A stretch of DNA of 64,000 nt from Megalopta genalis (Eukaryota; Arthropoda; Insecta; Hymenoptera; Halictidae), in assembly GCF_051020955.1 (NCBI RefSeq), contig NC_135027.1, positions 124,001 through 188,000 of the forward strand. Reading direction: 5' to 3'. Below, piece after piece: positions 46,729-59,110 of the stretch; position 1 is the stretch's first letter; every line of letters starts with the position of its first letter. The position numbers and the translations under genes are program-made. A model generated the notes under the pieces. It saw only the letters and a list, made by a program, of their open reading frames with translations, searched no databases and was not told the origin of the DNA.

Positions 46729-47115
46729 TTTATGTGCGTAGGTCAACTTTTCTTTATAATACGGTAAATGGAAATAAAATAAAAAGAATGCTAGAAGAAC
46801 AAAAATCGAAAAGATTAAATGATACAACTATGTATTATTATTAATTCTTTTGATTTAATTATAATGGAAATTGTGCTTCGCGTTACCAGTGGCACTATCA
46901 TTTCTTCGCAGCTAATTTGCATTTATGTGCGTAGGTCAACTTTTCTTTATAATACGGTAAAAGGAAACAAAATAAAAAGGATACTAGAAGAACGAAAATA
47001 GAAAAGTTTAAATGACAACTACGCATTATTATCAATTCATTTGATTTAATTCTAATGAAAATCGTGCTTCGCGTTTGCCAGTGGCACTGTTATTTCTTCG
47101 CAGCTAATTTGCAAA
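46729..47115. repeat. Tandem duplication, 194-bp unit (two copies)
   Basis: Copies at about 46729-46922 and 46923-47115 share TTTATGTGCGTAGGTCAACT, AAAATAAAAAG, GTGCTTCGCGTT.CCAGTGG and TTCTTCGCAGCTAATTTGCA, with roughly 90% identity by eye. Confidence 0.9.
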
Positions 47116-47898
47116 ATCCATATTTATCGCAATTTTAAGGTTAACAGACCTGCACTGATTGGCTTTCGAGTCGTCGGTGCGCAGAATTAGAAACACAGAA
47201 ATAGTTAGCAAACAATACAGAAACTCGAATAGAATTGTTGAACCACTTTTACCTTGGAATTACTAGCAGAGGATCGAAGTACTTTTTCAGCTGTCTCAAA
47301 AAAATTGAGTTCTGAATGAGAATGCGCGTGGTAATTCTTTCGGTTATCGCCGCAGCAATGTCGTGAGAGACGTTTGGATAAGCGAAATCGCCGAAAAGAG
47401 CAACAATGATCCCGAAACGTGACCCATCGCCGGAGCAACGAGATGAGAACGCGGCGGCCGCGAAACAAAGCGCGGACACGGGAATAAAAGACAATGAGGC
47501 GGCCGGTCCGCACAATAGATTTTTATTTCCCTTCCCGTGGCTTCGAAACGGCCGCGTGTCTGGGTCCAATCGCGGAGACACCGGGGCGAAAGAAGCGTTT
47601 CTTCAGACTGCACGCGTCCCGGATGCCTCGAGTGTGCTTGAAACCGGGAACTCTTTAAGTGGGACTCAAGCAATCTCGTCTTCTCTTGCCGGCGGAACGG
47701 TCGAAATATTAATATCTTGAAGAAACCTGCCGCGTAAAAATCTCCCACAATATCCTTTAAAATGATCCGACACCCGCGAGGCCGACATTTATTTTTGGAA
47801 CAGCTTTGAGCACGAATAAAAACTTTCCGAAAGTTTTTAATTAAAAGGTGCGTGCTCTTTTGGGCTTTTTCTCCGCGAAGCCTGCAATTTCGATCATC

Positions 47899-47900
<2 letters not shown>
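47116..47900. other. Non-coding stretch with an uncertain 104-codon frame
   Basis: The plus-strand frame 47406-47720 starts with ATG in a purine context and has an Ala/Gly/Ser-rich composition. The opposite strand is open over the same interval, and no family or splice support exists. I leave it uncalled. Confidence 0.35.
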
Positions 47901-47956
<56 letters not shown>

Positions 47957-47960
47957 TAAG
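47901..47960. repeat. (GA)n microsatellite
   Basis: About 45 bp of pure GA followed by interrupted GAAAGAGAG. Confidence 0.95.
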
Positions 47961-50054
47961 AGAATTAGGTTCTGCCCATTTTTGGAAAGTTCTCGAGGCT
48001 TTGATGTGAAAATTGGTGAGTCAATCGATGATCTAAACGTCGACGATCGGTGTGTGAATAATTTCGTATTTTCGCAGATGACGATTTCTGCGATCGTAGT
48101 CGTTTAAGCAACGCTAATGCACATCTGACCTATTAATTCTTTCATCTAGTCGTTTATCTATTGATATATGCGGGCAAATAACCGTTTTTACGACGAAATA
48201 AGAGCATAACTTACGACGAACGGTGAACGATCAATGAATCAAGCGAACGTAAAGTTTATACAGTCTTGTATTAAATTTAATAAAACTGGATACGATCGAA
48301 TCAAATCTCGTCGGGTACAAATTCTATTAAATCCAGCAAGGAACTTGTTACCAACGTACCGGTCTTTCTCAATAACAGTTGAAACCTGTGACACAACGTC
48401 CAACCGCGGGCATTATTAAATTTAACCAGTTACACCGCCGACGAAGACAATTTTCGATCGTCCCCCTTGTTCGAAATTTCAAGCAATTTCTATATCAGGC
48501 CGCCGCAAAATTCATTATCATCCCTCCGGCAGTCGCCGCGCTCGCTCAAAGTGCAAAGTTATAAATAAGCCTTCCGAACAAAAGCGCGAAAATATCAGCT
48601 TGCATTGTGTTCCGAACGGGCGGGGTTAATGCGGGAGTAAAATAAGGCAGCTAAAGCCAGGTTACGTTCGACAATATCTACGCCGGTCGCATAAAAAGAA
48701 GCATGCTCGAGCGTTGATAAAGCCGGTGGCCATATCGTTCGATGTGCCGGCCGTAAAAGTCGCGTTTACAGCGGCGACGAAGCTGAAACGTCGGCGCTGT
48801 TCGCGCGAGCACGAGCGCGCGCCGAATGTAAAAGTGTCCCCGGACCTCGGAGGCGAAAGTCGGGGCCCGATTGCACGGCATTCATTATTGCCCTGCCCGA
48901 TAATCGCGCGCGCACACTGCTTCGTCTATTTTCTTTATCACGCCGCAGAGCAACGCTCGCGATACCAAACCAGAATCGGCGACACGTACGTCATTTATCG
49001 GCCGCGCCGGCTCCGGCCATTATTCTCCGGCCGATCCTCGCGAGAGTAGGCTCTCGAACGCCTACCATCGATGACGGGGTCACTATTTCCGTCATTATCG
49101 CCCGCCGAATTCCGCAGTTCTCCAAAAATCGAGCTTTGATCTGTCGGTTACCCGCGTCGTCGCTTCCTTCGCGGTCTTCCGCGGTTCCTGGAAATAAACC
49201 GACACGGTTCTCCGTGCGAATCTGTGCCGATTAGGCCCTTTTCCCGCAGATTAGGCCCTTTTACCGAGAACAATACCATTGTTTTTATTTTCGCCAATTC
49301 GTAGAGTCCGCAGGTGACGTGTCAGGTATTAGACGGATCTGAAAATGACGCGTTTTAGAAGAAGATTTTCCAAGAAGATAGAATATTTGAGTGTCCTCAT
49401 TTTTGTCAATTTTTATAGTCCGTAAATAAAGGATAATAACCGCGATAAGTCTTGGGTAAGACTAATGACGCGTGTTCGAAACGGATTTCAATGAAAGTTA
49501 ACATAAAAGCATTTTCACTAGAAGAAAGTAAATCGTTCCGATCTTGATCAATCGATAGCGAGCAAAATGATTGACAACCATAACAGACTTCGGGAGATGA
49601 AGTGCCTCGAAGATGGACTTCAAAGAAAGTCGTATAAAATGCGCGTACTTTCAACTTAGTATTTTAAGAAGGCACTGTGTTGACTGATTAATTAATTTTT
49701 GGGAAAGTTGAGAAAGAAGTCGGAACATGATCGTTTGTTCAACGGGGCGCGCCGACGAGAATCTACCGAAAAATCGATTTTGTTCCACTTTCTGACGCTT
49801 TATGGCCGTGTTAATTCGCCAACGTTGTTGAAATTCGTGAAAACACGGCGAACGTTTTTCTACGGAGCTGCGTCCGTGAAAAACGAGATCGTAAGCTAAG
49901 CGATGAACACTTCGGCAAGATAATTAACGAGTTAGCAGATCATCGTGTGCGATGCAGTGAGAGAAGATGCAATAAGAGATGCATTAAGAGATTGCGAACG
50001 GAATAAATTGATACTGAAAAATCTCTGCTCGGATCGTTCAATTGTTCAGGAGAT
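47961..50054. other. Non-coding stretch, no recognised feature
   Basis: A 20-bp direct duplication (CAGATTAGGCCCTTTT-type) lies at 49228-49263. Nothing else recognised. Confidence 0.45.
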
Positions 50055-50135
50055 GAACTCGCGTTGCGATGCACTCGCGACCAATGACATCTTCTTCCGA
50101 CCCACGTTTAGTTGCTCCTAACGGAAACTTTCGTC
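50055..50135. repeat. Dispersed relative of the 41.5-42.3 kb array
   Basis: CGCGTTGCGATGCACTCGCG, CCAATGACATCTTCTTC, GTTGCTCCTAACGGAAACTT align with 41882-41965 (CGCGTTTCAATGCACTTG, CAATGACGTCTTTCTC, TTGCTCCCGATACAAACTTT). Confidence 0.7.
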
Positions 50136-53100
50136 TTTCCGCGAGTTATGCCGGTCGCCCGTTGACGCGAAACTACATTATCTCGTAAGATAACAGACCG
50201 CCGCCGGGAGAGCACTATGAAAACTTGAACGAACCTGTAAATTCAGTATGGCCAGGCAGTTTTACCTTTTCATACCTGCTGCTGCTGCTAGTAAAGAATC
50301 GTCTTTACTACGGCTTGCGCGAGACACCGGACAATTGTAAGCACCGTGCGCTAAAACTAATTTTATAACTGCCTGTATCCTTGCTAATTGCCGGACTGCA
50401 AACCTTTTTGTGTTTACAGCACGCGGGGGCCTCGAAACGTTAAAAAGTTTCCCTTGTAAAACACGAGGTTCGTTCGAATCGAATGCGACTTCGTTTCAAT
50501 CTGAAGTTACAGACGTTAGTAATTACTTCGTTCAGTTTATATGATTTTAAACATTTGTCTGAGTTCTTTTATAGCAACCGCGGTGCAAGAAACGGAGCTA
50601 AATCGTCACAGAATTTTTGCGAGTTTAGTTAATTCTATGGCATTACGTTTTTATATTATATTTGGCTATTGGGTTTATATACTATTATATATATATTTAT
50701 TTTATAGTTTAGTTTTAAGTTTTAGTTATATAGTTCAATTTTAATTTAGTTCAGTTTTATGGTTCATATACTATTTATATTCTAATTATATTATATTTTA
50801 AATATATTTATATTTATATTAATTAGGTATATTAGGTATTTATGTATTATACTGATAGTGGCAGCTATTGTCTTCTATCTCGTCTACTTACTTCATTATA
50901 AATTCATAAAATCCGCAATCTCTAATAGCAATAGAATCCCCAAGCAATTAATTGGATACGTGACTATCCTCGGTGATAAATTATTGGATGAACATTAACA
51001 TTTTATCTATCGGCAGTTTTTTCTAATGTTTCCCTTTTAAATGGAGAATAAAGAATTTCTTTAAATATTCTCCATAAAGTATCTTAATCTTCTCCATAAT
51101 TATTAGTTAAGAGAAATTTATCGAGCGTCTAAACGCCTATTAATAGACTTCCCGTGAATAAAAAGTGTTCGTTCGCTTATTTTTCGATCATGTTAGAGCC
51201 AGGAGAAGGTAGCGGACAGAGGCGATCGCGATCAGTGTGGGAATGTGAGGCTCGATGGGAAAACTATCGATCTCTGCGGCGAACCACAGATCCATCGATC
51301 GAAAAACCTTCCCGAGGTGTCCGTGAGCAACGGCGATCGCTTTTCTCACGTTATATACCCGAGACACTTCGCGCCGGATCATAGAACGCAGAAAATCGTA
51401 GGCATTCATAGTCGTTTCATAGCGGTCGACCTAACTCCCCTATTCGTCGATCGCCGAGAATCGCGCCGCCGCGCCGCGGCGCAGCTCGGAAGAAAGTATC
51501 TCGTGAATCGACGCGCTTAATTAAGAGAAAATTATCTGAAATTGGATGCGTGCTCGCGGTATCGAGCCACATAAATACCTAAATTCCGCTCTCAATAATT
51601 CATGAGTAACGCGAGGCGGCGATTAAACGATGATTGAGAGAGCGCTTGAATTCTTTCAAAGCACCGTTGAAATTTCATCGCCGCCAACCCGGCGTAATTG
51701 GAACCGACGAATTGGTTCGTGGCCCGTTTCAACTGTTTTTTTCCTCTTCCGCGAGGAAATACGAGCGTTTCGCGTGCGAGCCGACGTCTTTCGGGCAAAC
51801 GATCACATGCCCGCCATTGTAATTTCGAAATAACCGAGCATCTGCTGTCGCAACTGAAATTTGCCGGACGCGCATCAATCAGCAAAATCGAATTACGTCT
51901 TGTACGGTAATTGAAACGAGTTGTCAACCGTAGCTGGCGATGACATAATCTTAGATCGTCGATCGCTATGCAAGATCTCTCGTAGAATCGTCTTCTAAAA
52001 ATTGTTGGTGTCGATCGTAGCTTCCAAACCTTAGGTCAATATACACAATTTCGTAAATATCGTAAAAAATCTTTCGCGGAATATTTCACGAAAACGATGT
52101 TGTTGTAAAAATCGCTTCTGACTGTGAAAAATGTATTGTCTCTTGTGCAATGTTTTTGTTTTTAATGTAGCAGCGATGGATAAGATAAAAGCGACGAACA
52201 CTCGAGAAACAGGCGACAAATGAATGCTCGTATCCTCTGTTTCAGCGTCGAAAGTTTGTCGTGCTGCCGATAGGGGTCAATCGAGCGATAAAAATACGTC
52301 GGAGGATGCGCAAGGGAAAATGAGGAAAAGGGGGCATTTAGAAAGCGAGCCTCGGGGAAGACGACCGATCCAGGAAACGCGGCGATCCTGAAAGAAGTTC
52401 GGAATCCAGAATGCCGGTTCCGCGAGCATGATCCACCTCGGAAAAAACCGGACCCGGTTACCGTGTCACCAGCAGTTTCTAGAATACGCTTCTTTCTACT
52501 TTCTGTCGCGTCTCTCCTCTCCGAACAATGTTTCACCCCTTTTATGTGACGCGTTCATCGGACTTGTAGGACGACGCACCGCCGCCGCGACGGCGTAAAC
52601 TACGAGGTCAAACGTCCCTTCTTGTTCGAGAGCCCGGTGTCGCCTTTAATTATTCAGTCGCTCATGAATCCTCTCCGAGATCAATACTCTCCTATCCGAT
52701 CGAACAGCCCGCTGTCGAAACGGATTGTGCTTGAACACCGGCGGCCTGAATCTCGCTGGTGCATCGTCGACGGTCCCTAATTGTTCGTTAACGTAATTCG
52801 AACGATATCCCCCGAAACGCGATGATTTTTACCAAGATTATTAGGTGTCACGTTGTCGAAGAATTTTCGTTGCGAGATAGTTGGTTCCGTTGGTCGGCTA
52901 ACATCTCCGTCGAACTTCCGATCCCGCAAACGACGTCGGAGCCTTACTTTCCCGGTTTTCATAAGCCACTTCGGAAGTAAAATCAGCGGGCAAGTTGGAC
53001 GCGACGGGATCAAGATCGGCTGAAATTTCGAAGTGCATTCACTGTAATAAGTCTCCGGGCGAAACTTCGCCGAAGTTCATTCAGAAATCCGATAGGGCTT

Positions 53101-54267
53101 TAACGAAGATTTAGCGCGCTTCATTAACTTATTGAATTCGAACGGGGACCGCCGAATCTTCATTAATTACAACGGAGCCGCGCAACCCGAAATGCAACGT
53201 TCATTTATCACGAGGAAACTTCGAATCGTCTGGAGGAAGTCGTTCCCCGGGATTGTTACTCGTCGAGAAGATTATTCGATCGAATTCCGTGATCGCCATG
53301 TTTAGGCCGCGGCGCAGAAAAAAGGTACGCGAAGGTTTCGCTAGCGTTGATTCACGCAGCCTCCGAAGCCCATAAAGAATCGTGTCAATCAATCAATGAC
53401 ATTTTCCGAAACGAGCCTCTCGAGGGATCCATATCGGCTCTCCGAAAAACCAACTAAATCGCCGAAAACAAAAATATCGAATCCGCAGCGTGACGCGAAG
53501 CGCTCCCAAAGGCGCTTCCTGATTAAATCCCCGGCATTCCTAATTCATCGAAATATTCTGAAAAATCGGAGACAATTGCGAAGCGAAGGCCAGCCCATTG
53601 GTTCCCTCAGGTGCAACATCGTCGACGCAAAAACTGCCCAACAACTGACAAATCGTCGCGGATAATGAACTTCACGCCGCGAAACAATCAGCGTCCAAAG
53701 GATCTTTCTTTTCAACATTCTCAAACGCTCCCAACCGAACGGAAAATTATTTTAAAGAATCGTTGGCATTTTTAGATGCAAAAACTATGCAAAATTGCAT
53801 AGCAAGAAGTACCGTCTTAGCGATTTACGAAGCAACAACCCTCACGAATCAGCGGTGCAGTGGCCCCGCGGCAGATTTCTTCATTGCGGAACAATGTCTC
53901 ATTAAGCTGGATCGACGTCAAGGCGTAAAAAGGTCTCGCGACGCAACACGAATCCCTCGGTTTCCTATCCGATCCACTTTGGCCAGCTTGCAGGTCTGGG
54001 AAAATCGCGAGGAAAGCCCGTCGCCGCGTAAAAACTAGGCTCGCCGGGGTTTCTAGGTTCGTCGAAACTCTCTCGCGGTGGATCCACGAGCGACACGTGA
54101 CGCCAGTGTGTTCCGGAGTCGATCCTCCGCGGCCGCGGCAATGAGCACAAGGTCCCCGGACCCGGTTTCCTCCTTCTTTTTTCACTGTTCTGTCCTCTCT
54201 GTCTCCGTCTCCTTTCTTTTTCACGGCGCGGCCGCGGCGCTCGGTGTCGTCGTCGTCGTTCGTTCTT
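50136..54267. other. Non-coding stretch
   Basis: A strongly AT-rich patch lies at about 50640-50860. CpG-rich open frames on both strands at 51.2-51.9, 52.2-52.5 and 53.8-54.2 kb lack domains. No supported exon. Confidence 0.45.
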
Positions 54268-54269
54268 AC

Positions 54270-54400
54270 CTGAAACAGCTCGACCCGTTCTGGGACGACC
54301 TAACGAGGCGCGATACAATTAACGCGGAGCCCTACTTCGCGACCGATGCACCCGGGCCCCGCTGGTTTTTCCTTTCCTTCGTACGTTTAATTACCTGCTA
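54270..54400 (-). other. Candidate untranslated leader exon (strong donor at 54270)
   Basis: On the minus strand GAGCTGTTTCAG|GTAAGAACG is close to a perfect insect 5' splice site, set in a CpG-rich segment. The sequence upstream of it has stops in all frames, so it could only be untranslated or a chance site. It could pair with the acceptor at 15125 to form a ~39-kb first intron of the PEAK-like gene. The 5' end of the exon cannot be set. Confidence 0.25.
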
Positions 54401-56371
54401 GAAGAAGCAGCCGTCTAACGAGGTCGCTCCCGATTCCAGGTTCCGCGACCGACCGACTATCGCCCCGATATCTGCGGAACAAACGCCCCCGCACGATTAT
54501 CTTGATCTCGTAAGTTCGCATCCTGGCCCCTTTTCATATTCACTTCCCAGAATGTTCATTAACTTTCCGGAGTTTCCGCCTCGGAGTCCATTTGAAAGAG
54601 CACTCGTAATCGTATCATCTTTTCAGAAGCTATCGATCCGGGCTAATCTATTTTCCTATGTGATTTTCTTTGGAACGGAAACTACTCTGTCTTAAAGCAC
54701 GATCTTTCAGCTTTCATTCGAGCGCGACGAAGTCGGAAAACTCTGACGAGAATGCAACTTTAAATCGATTCGAAGTTTCCCTGTGAGAACGTGTCGGTTT
54801 CGTTCGAAACAGGCGATTTTTCGATTCGTCGAAATGTGTTCGCGAGTATTTTTTAACCACTGCTATCCTATCTCGAAGTGTACACTTTAAGCTTCAATTT
54901 AAGTATAATAAAGTTAAAAAAGCTCCATCGAGAATGCAACAGTCAATTAATTTGTAGTTTCTCGATAGAATCGAGTCGTTTAATATCGAGACATGGATCG
55001 CGTATTTTTAAGTTATTGAAATGTTCCAGCGAACATGTTCGAATCCAAGCTATCCTACCGGAAAACAGACGCTTCAAGCTTCAGTTTGAGACCATCGAAG
55101 GTTCGGAATTCACGCGAGAAAGTATGTTAACTTCGTCCGGAGCACATTCGTTCTATCTACGTTTATTCGTAGGATTATTGAGTATCGATCGAGTTCACCG
55201 GAAGCTAAACATATATTTATCAAAGCCGGTTGAAAATGTTCAAAGGAGGTTCGGTCCGAGCTAAAAAGCTGAAGGGTTAATTAGCACGGTTATTACGGAT
55301 TTCAGGTTTTCGATCGAACGCGCACGTTCGGTGGAACTTCCCGGAGAACTTTCGTCCCGAGAGGAACAAGCAAAAACGGACCGTGCGGAATCTCTTCCGG
55401 TTGCCCTCGTGCTAGCGCCAATTTTATCCAGATTTATAAGATATTGCCCCGGACGAGAAACGTGGGAGGAAGATTGCAGAAGTGAAAGTCTACGAGTCCC
55501 GGTAAATCAAGGAGATCGCGACTTTTTGGAATTCCAGCAGCTCCGGAACTCGTGCAGCTAGTTCCCGCCAACCGTAACACAATCCGAAAGAGGAAGAAAC
55601 TCCCGAACAGTACGAAATGCTCCGGATGCATCTCCAGCAAAAATAAAAGCAGCTGCAGTTGAAAGGGTTAGAATCGCAGTGGCCTAAATCACATTTTCGT
55701 AAATTCTGACTTGTTAACCAGTTGGCCGTTCCTGACGAGCACACTCGCGTGATATCACGAAATGTCATTACAATTACAAGCGACAATTACACAATAGAAT
55801 AGCCTCGAAGAGACGGCAGCTTCTCGTGGGAATTTCTCGCGAAATTCCTGTTCGATAGTCTCGCCAGGGTCGCGCGACCGGTCAGAAATTGTGCGATTGT
55901 CGAGAACGGGTGAATTGCAACGAAAATAAAGCGAAACAAGTCCGATAAAATCTATCGTGCCACCGAACGATCTTAAAACACCGTGGAAAGGAATGTGCGC
56001 CAGATTCAAAAGAGCACAGTGTCCCTGACCAAATGGTTGCCACAATTCTCTGGAGTCACTCGACCAGTCCCCCAAGCCCTCGCTGCCACCAACAGCCACG
56101 GAATTGCGCGCGCTTTGAAATATTCGCCCAATAAAAATAAATCGCTGCAGATGCAAGCGTAGCTTTTTATTGCGATCGCGAACGGCTCCGGGACGATGAC
56201 GAAAGGATGGCGCGGCAAATTCAAAAGGTTACAGTATCCCTGACCACCGTTAACGGCGTCTCGATTCTTTCCGCGACGCGAAACGTCCGTGTAACCTTTC
56301 CCGCTCGAACTTTCAAGGCGATTCAGTCGAGCGCGAGTTGCACAAAGGCTCTCTGGATTGCAGTGCCTGTG

Positions 56372-56373
<2 letters not shown>
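54401..56373. other. Non-coding stretch, no recognised feature
   Basis: Several 70-130-codon frames on both strands (for example 54878-55264 and 55755-56156) show no domain or splice context. Confidence 0.4.
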
Positions 56374-56403
<30 letters not shown>

Positions 56404-56781
56404 TTTCTCGCTCTCTCTCCTTTTTCTCTCGCTCTTCTCTCTTTCTCTCTTTTCTCTCTCTCTCTCTCTCTGCTCTCTTTCTTTCTTTTTTCTCTCTGCT
56501 CTCTTTCTCTCTTTTCTCGCCCCCTTCTCTCTTTCTCTCTTTTCTCTCTCTCTCTTCTCTCTTTCTTTCTTCTCTCGCCCTCTTCTCTTCTCTCTTTCTC
56601 TCTTTTCTCGCCCTCTTCTCTTCTCTCTTTCTCTCTTTTCTCGCTCTCTTCTCTCTCTTTCCGTCTTTTATGTCGCTTTCTTTCTCTATTTTTTCTCTCT
56701 CTCTTTTCTCTCGCTTTTCTCTGCCCCTCTCTCTCTCTCTTTTCTCTCGCTTTTCTCTCTCTCGCTTTTCTCTCTCTCACT

Positions 56782-56812
<31 letters not shown>

Positions 56813-56821
56813 GTCTCTCTA
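56374..56821. repeat. Long polypyrimidine tract (~450 bp)
   Basis: Nearly pure C/T on the plus strand with rare G. It is built from CTCTCT and TTTTCTC blocks, including repeated TCTCTCTTTTCTCGCCCTCT. All open frames over it (Ser/Leu/Phe or Arg/Glu repeats) are low-complexity artefacts. Confidence 0.95.
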
Positions 56822-58165
56822 TGGAGTCGGCAACGACCGCAGCAAAAACCGAGCCGTGCAAAATAAATGATCACTCGGCCGAGGAGGATTTTCATCGGCA
56901 TCTCTAAATATAGAGCGACGATTCACGATTCCAGAATAAAAACGAACACGCGGCTGGAATTGCCTCTTGCGTCGGCGACCGCCTCCGATTCGCGAGGCGA
57001 ATTCTGCCGTCCCCGTTGCTCGCAAACATTATTAACATTAACGATTTGCGGCCCCGATTAGAAATATTAACGTTCAAGATCTCACCGCTATCTTTAGCTC
57101 CGACGCCCTACTATCCTCGCTCGGGGACGTTGTCTTTGGAATTATCATCGATTACGCAATGTTTGGATGTACCCAGTTCGAAGTACCGCGCACGAGATTC
57201 ACTCAACTGCAGCTCCACCGAACGATGGTTATTGTACATATTTTATTTGTGCTCGGAGGACGACGGTCAGCCGAGGTCAGGTCTACGAAGCTTGAATAAT
57301 GCGCTTTTCACGAAACCGTGGCAGAAAAATTCGCGAGGATACCACGGAACAGATCTTTCACCGAATACTAATGATGATCGTAATCGTAAATGATAATCGT
57401 GGAATGGCGTCGGTTTAACGATGACACGTGACGATAACAATATGACGATACTAAATATTGAACCGCGGATCTTCGTGCAAAATAAGAATTTTCCAAGACG
57501 ACTCTGAGAAACGGAATTGAAATAATAAATTGCTTCTTTTAATCGCGTCAATAAACCTGCATTATTAAATTCTTCTTACGTCTTCATAATTTTATGTTTC
57601 TGCTGTATTTGGCTAATTTTACATTTTGTCTACAATCCATAGTCTACTAATAATAATAGAAATAAATCTGATTGGAATTAAATGCAATCTAATCAAGATA
57701 AAGATCAATCTAGTTGATATCAAATCTAATTAGAAGTCGCAGCGTTACCAAGAAAAACGATCCAATTCATTTAGAACATTTGCAAATCGGTCGCTATAGT
57801 CTTCGCTCGAAAATCAGTCGCGTCTGACTGCGAAGCAAACAAAAATCCGACGCAAAACTGCCATAAAATTCACGGTGTGACAGCGAGAAAACGGACAGCC
57901 GTAATAAAGGAGCTTCTAATTGTTTTCGAGAAATCTACGCGCAGCTCACGGCCGATAAAACGTTCGGATAACAGAGTTTCCGGGCGGTAAAATCTCCGGT
58001 TAATGGAATCTCCGCGGTATTTCAATTCTGTCCTCGGGATTGGCCGTTACGCGTGCGGACACGTTCCAGCACGAGCCCGGTTTCGCACGCGTCCCGATGT
58101 CATTCGCTCGCGCGAATCGCCAAAGAGGTCAATGCCTCTCCGATTCGTGTTCATTCGCATACACA
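56822..58165. other. Non-coding stretch, no recognised feature
   Basis: The 125-codon frame at 57016-57393 begins at a non-ATG codon and has no family resemblance. Confidence 0.4.
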
Positions 58166-58166
58166 C

Positions 58167-58220
<54 letters not shown>

Positions 58221-58221
58221 G
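58166..58221. repeat. (GA)n microsatellite
   Basis: GA/GAAA tract. Open frames crossing it encode Arg/Glu repeats and are artefacts. Confidence 0.95.
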
Positions 58222-58503
58222 AATCGCGCGGTGGAATCGCTTCCTCCGCGCGTCGGGACGCTTCCGTCGCGACTGCATTGTTTCCCGCTCGCTGCTCGCC
58301 GATCGAACAAGACGAATTCCTCCGCAAACCCGCGCGCGGAATACAAGCGGATACCTGTCGCGGTTCGTCAGGTGTTTCGATCAATTCGGGGCCCCTGCGA
58401 TTCGCCAGTCGCGTCGGTTTCGAGCAAGAATAATTAGTACTCCGTTGCTTCTGCTAATTATGGGATTGATTCTTATTTTATTGTGCTCGCAAGATTTGCG
58501 GTA

Positions 58504-58724
58504 CAATAAATTCTCCCTAATTGACACTCAGCATGGAAACAAAAATGGACAATTTGGGAACAGAAGGTACGATTAATCGAACCTTGCGGCTCGTTTTTAT
58601 AGTTGTTGATAGTCGGTAACTATAAAAATGTGCCGCAAGGCTCGAATAATCCCAAATAATCCAATAATTCCCAAATTGTCCATCTCTGTGTACAATCTGT
58701 GCGTCAATTAGGGAGAATTTACTG
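58504..58724. mobile_element. MITE family A, copy 5
   Basis: Left CAATAAATTCTCCCTAATTG and right GGGAGAATTTACTG, flanked by TA on both sides. The central stem GCGGCTCG.../...CGCAAGGCTCG is present, with an inserted CAAATAATCCAATAAT duplication in the right arm. Confidence 0.82.
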
Positions 58725-58734
58725 TATAGATTTT

Positions 58735-59110
58735 GCTTTTGTTCCTGTTACCGATTATCAACAACTATAAAAACGAGCCGCAAGGCTCGAATAATACCAA
58801 ATAATCCAATAATTCCCAAATTGTCCATTTTTGTGTACAATCTGTGCGTCAATCCGGGAGAATTTACCGTATCGATTTCGCTCTTGTTCTATCGCAAATT
58901 CCATTTTCTCGCAGTGCTAGCTCCCGATGATAACTGTTGAAACTTCTAGTACCGTAAAGGCTCGAATAATCATACCTCCTCTTCCCAAATTGTCCATTTC
59001 TGCGTACAATCTGTGCGTCAATCAGGGAGAATTTACCGCATCGATTTCGCTTTTGTTCTATCGCAAATTCCATTTTCTCGCAGTGCTAGCTGCCGATGTT
59101 TAACTGTTGA
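58735..59110. repeat. Tandemly duplicated right halves of MITE family A
   Basis: Two further right-half copies end at about 58869 and 59038 (GGGAGAATTTACCG). Each is followed by the same non-MITE flank (ATCGATTTCGC, TTGTTCTATCGCAAATTCCA, GCAGTGCTAGCT), giving a ~169-bp period. The flank must have been duplicated together with the element. Confidence 0.8.

Noticed and set aside
47406..47720. 104-codon plus-strand frame with protein-like composition
   Set aside because: The opposite strand is equally open, and there is no promoter, splice or homology support.
54851..55280. Possible further TTAA element (TTAACCACTG ... GAAGGGTTAA)
   Set aside because: Only a few terminal bases match, too weak to separate from chance.
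56207..56907. Frames of up to 219 codons on both strands
   Set aside because: Products of the pyrimidine tract (Ser/Leu/Phe or Arg/Glu repeats).
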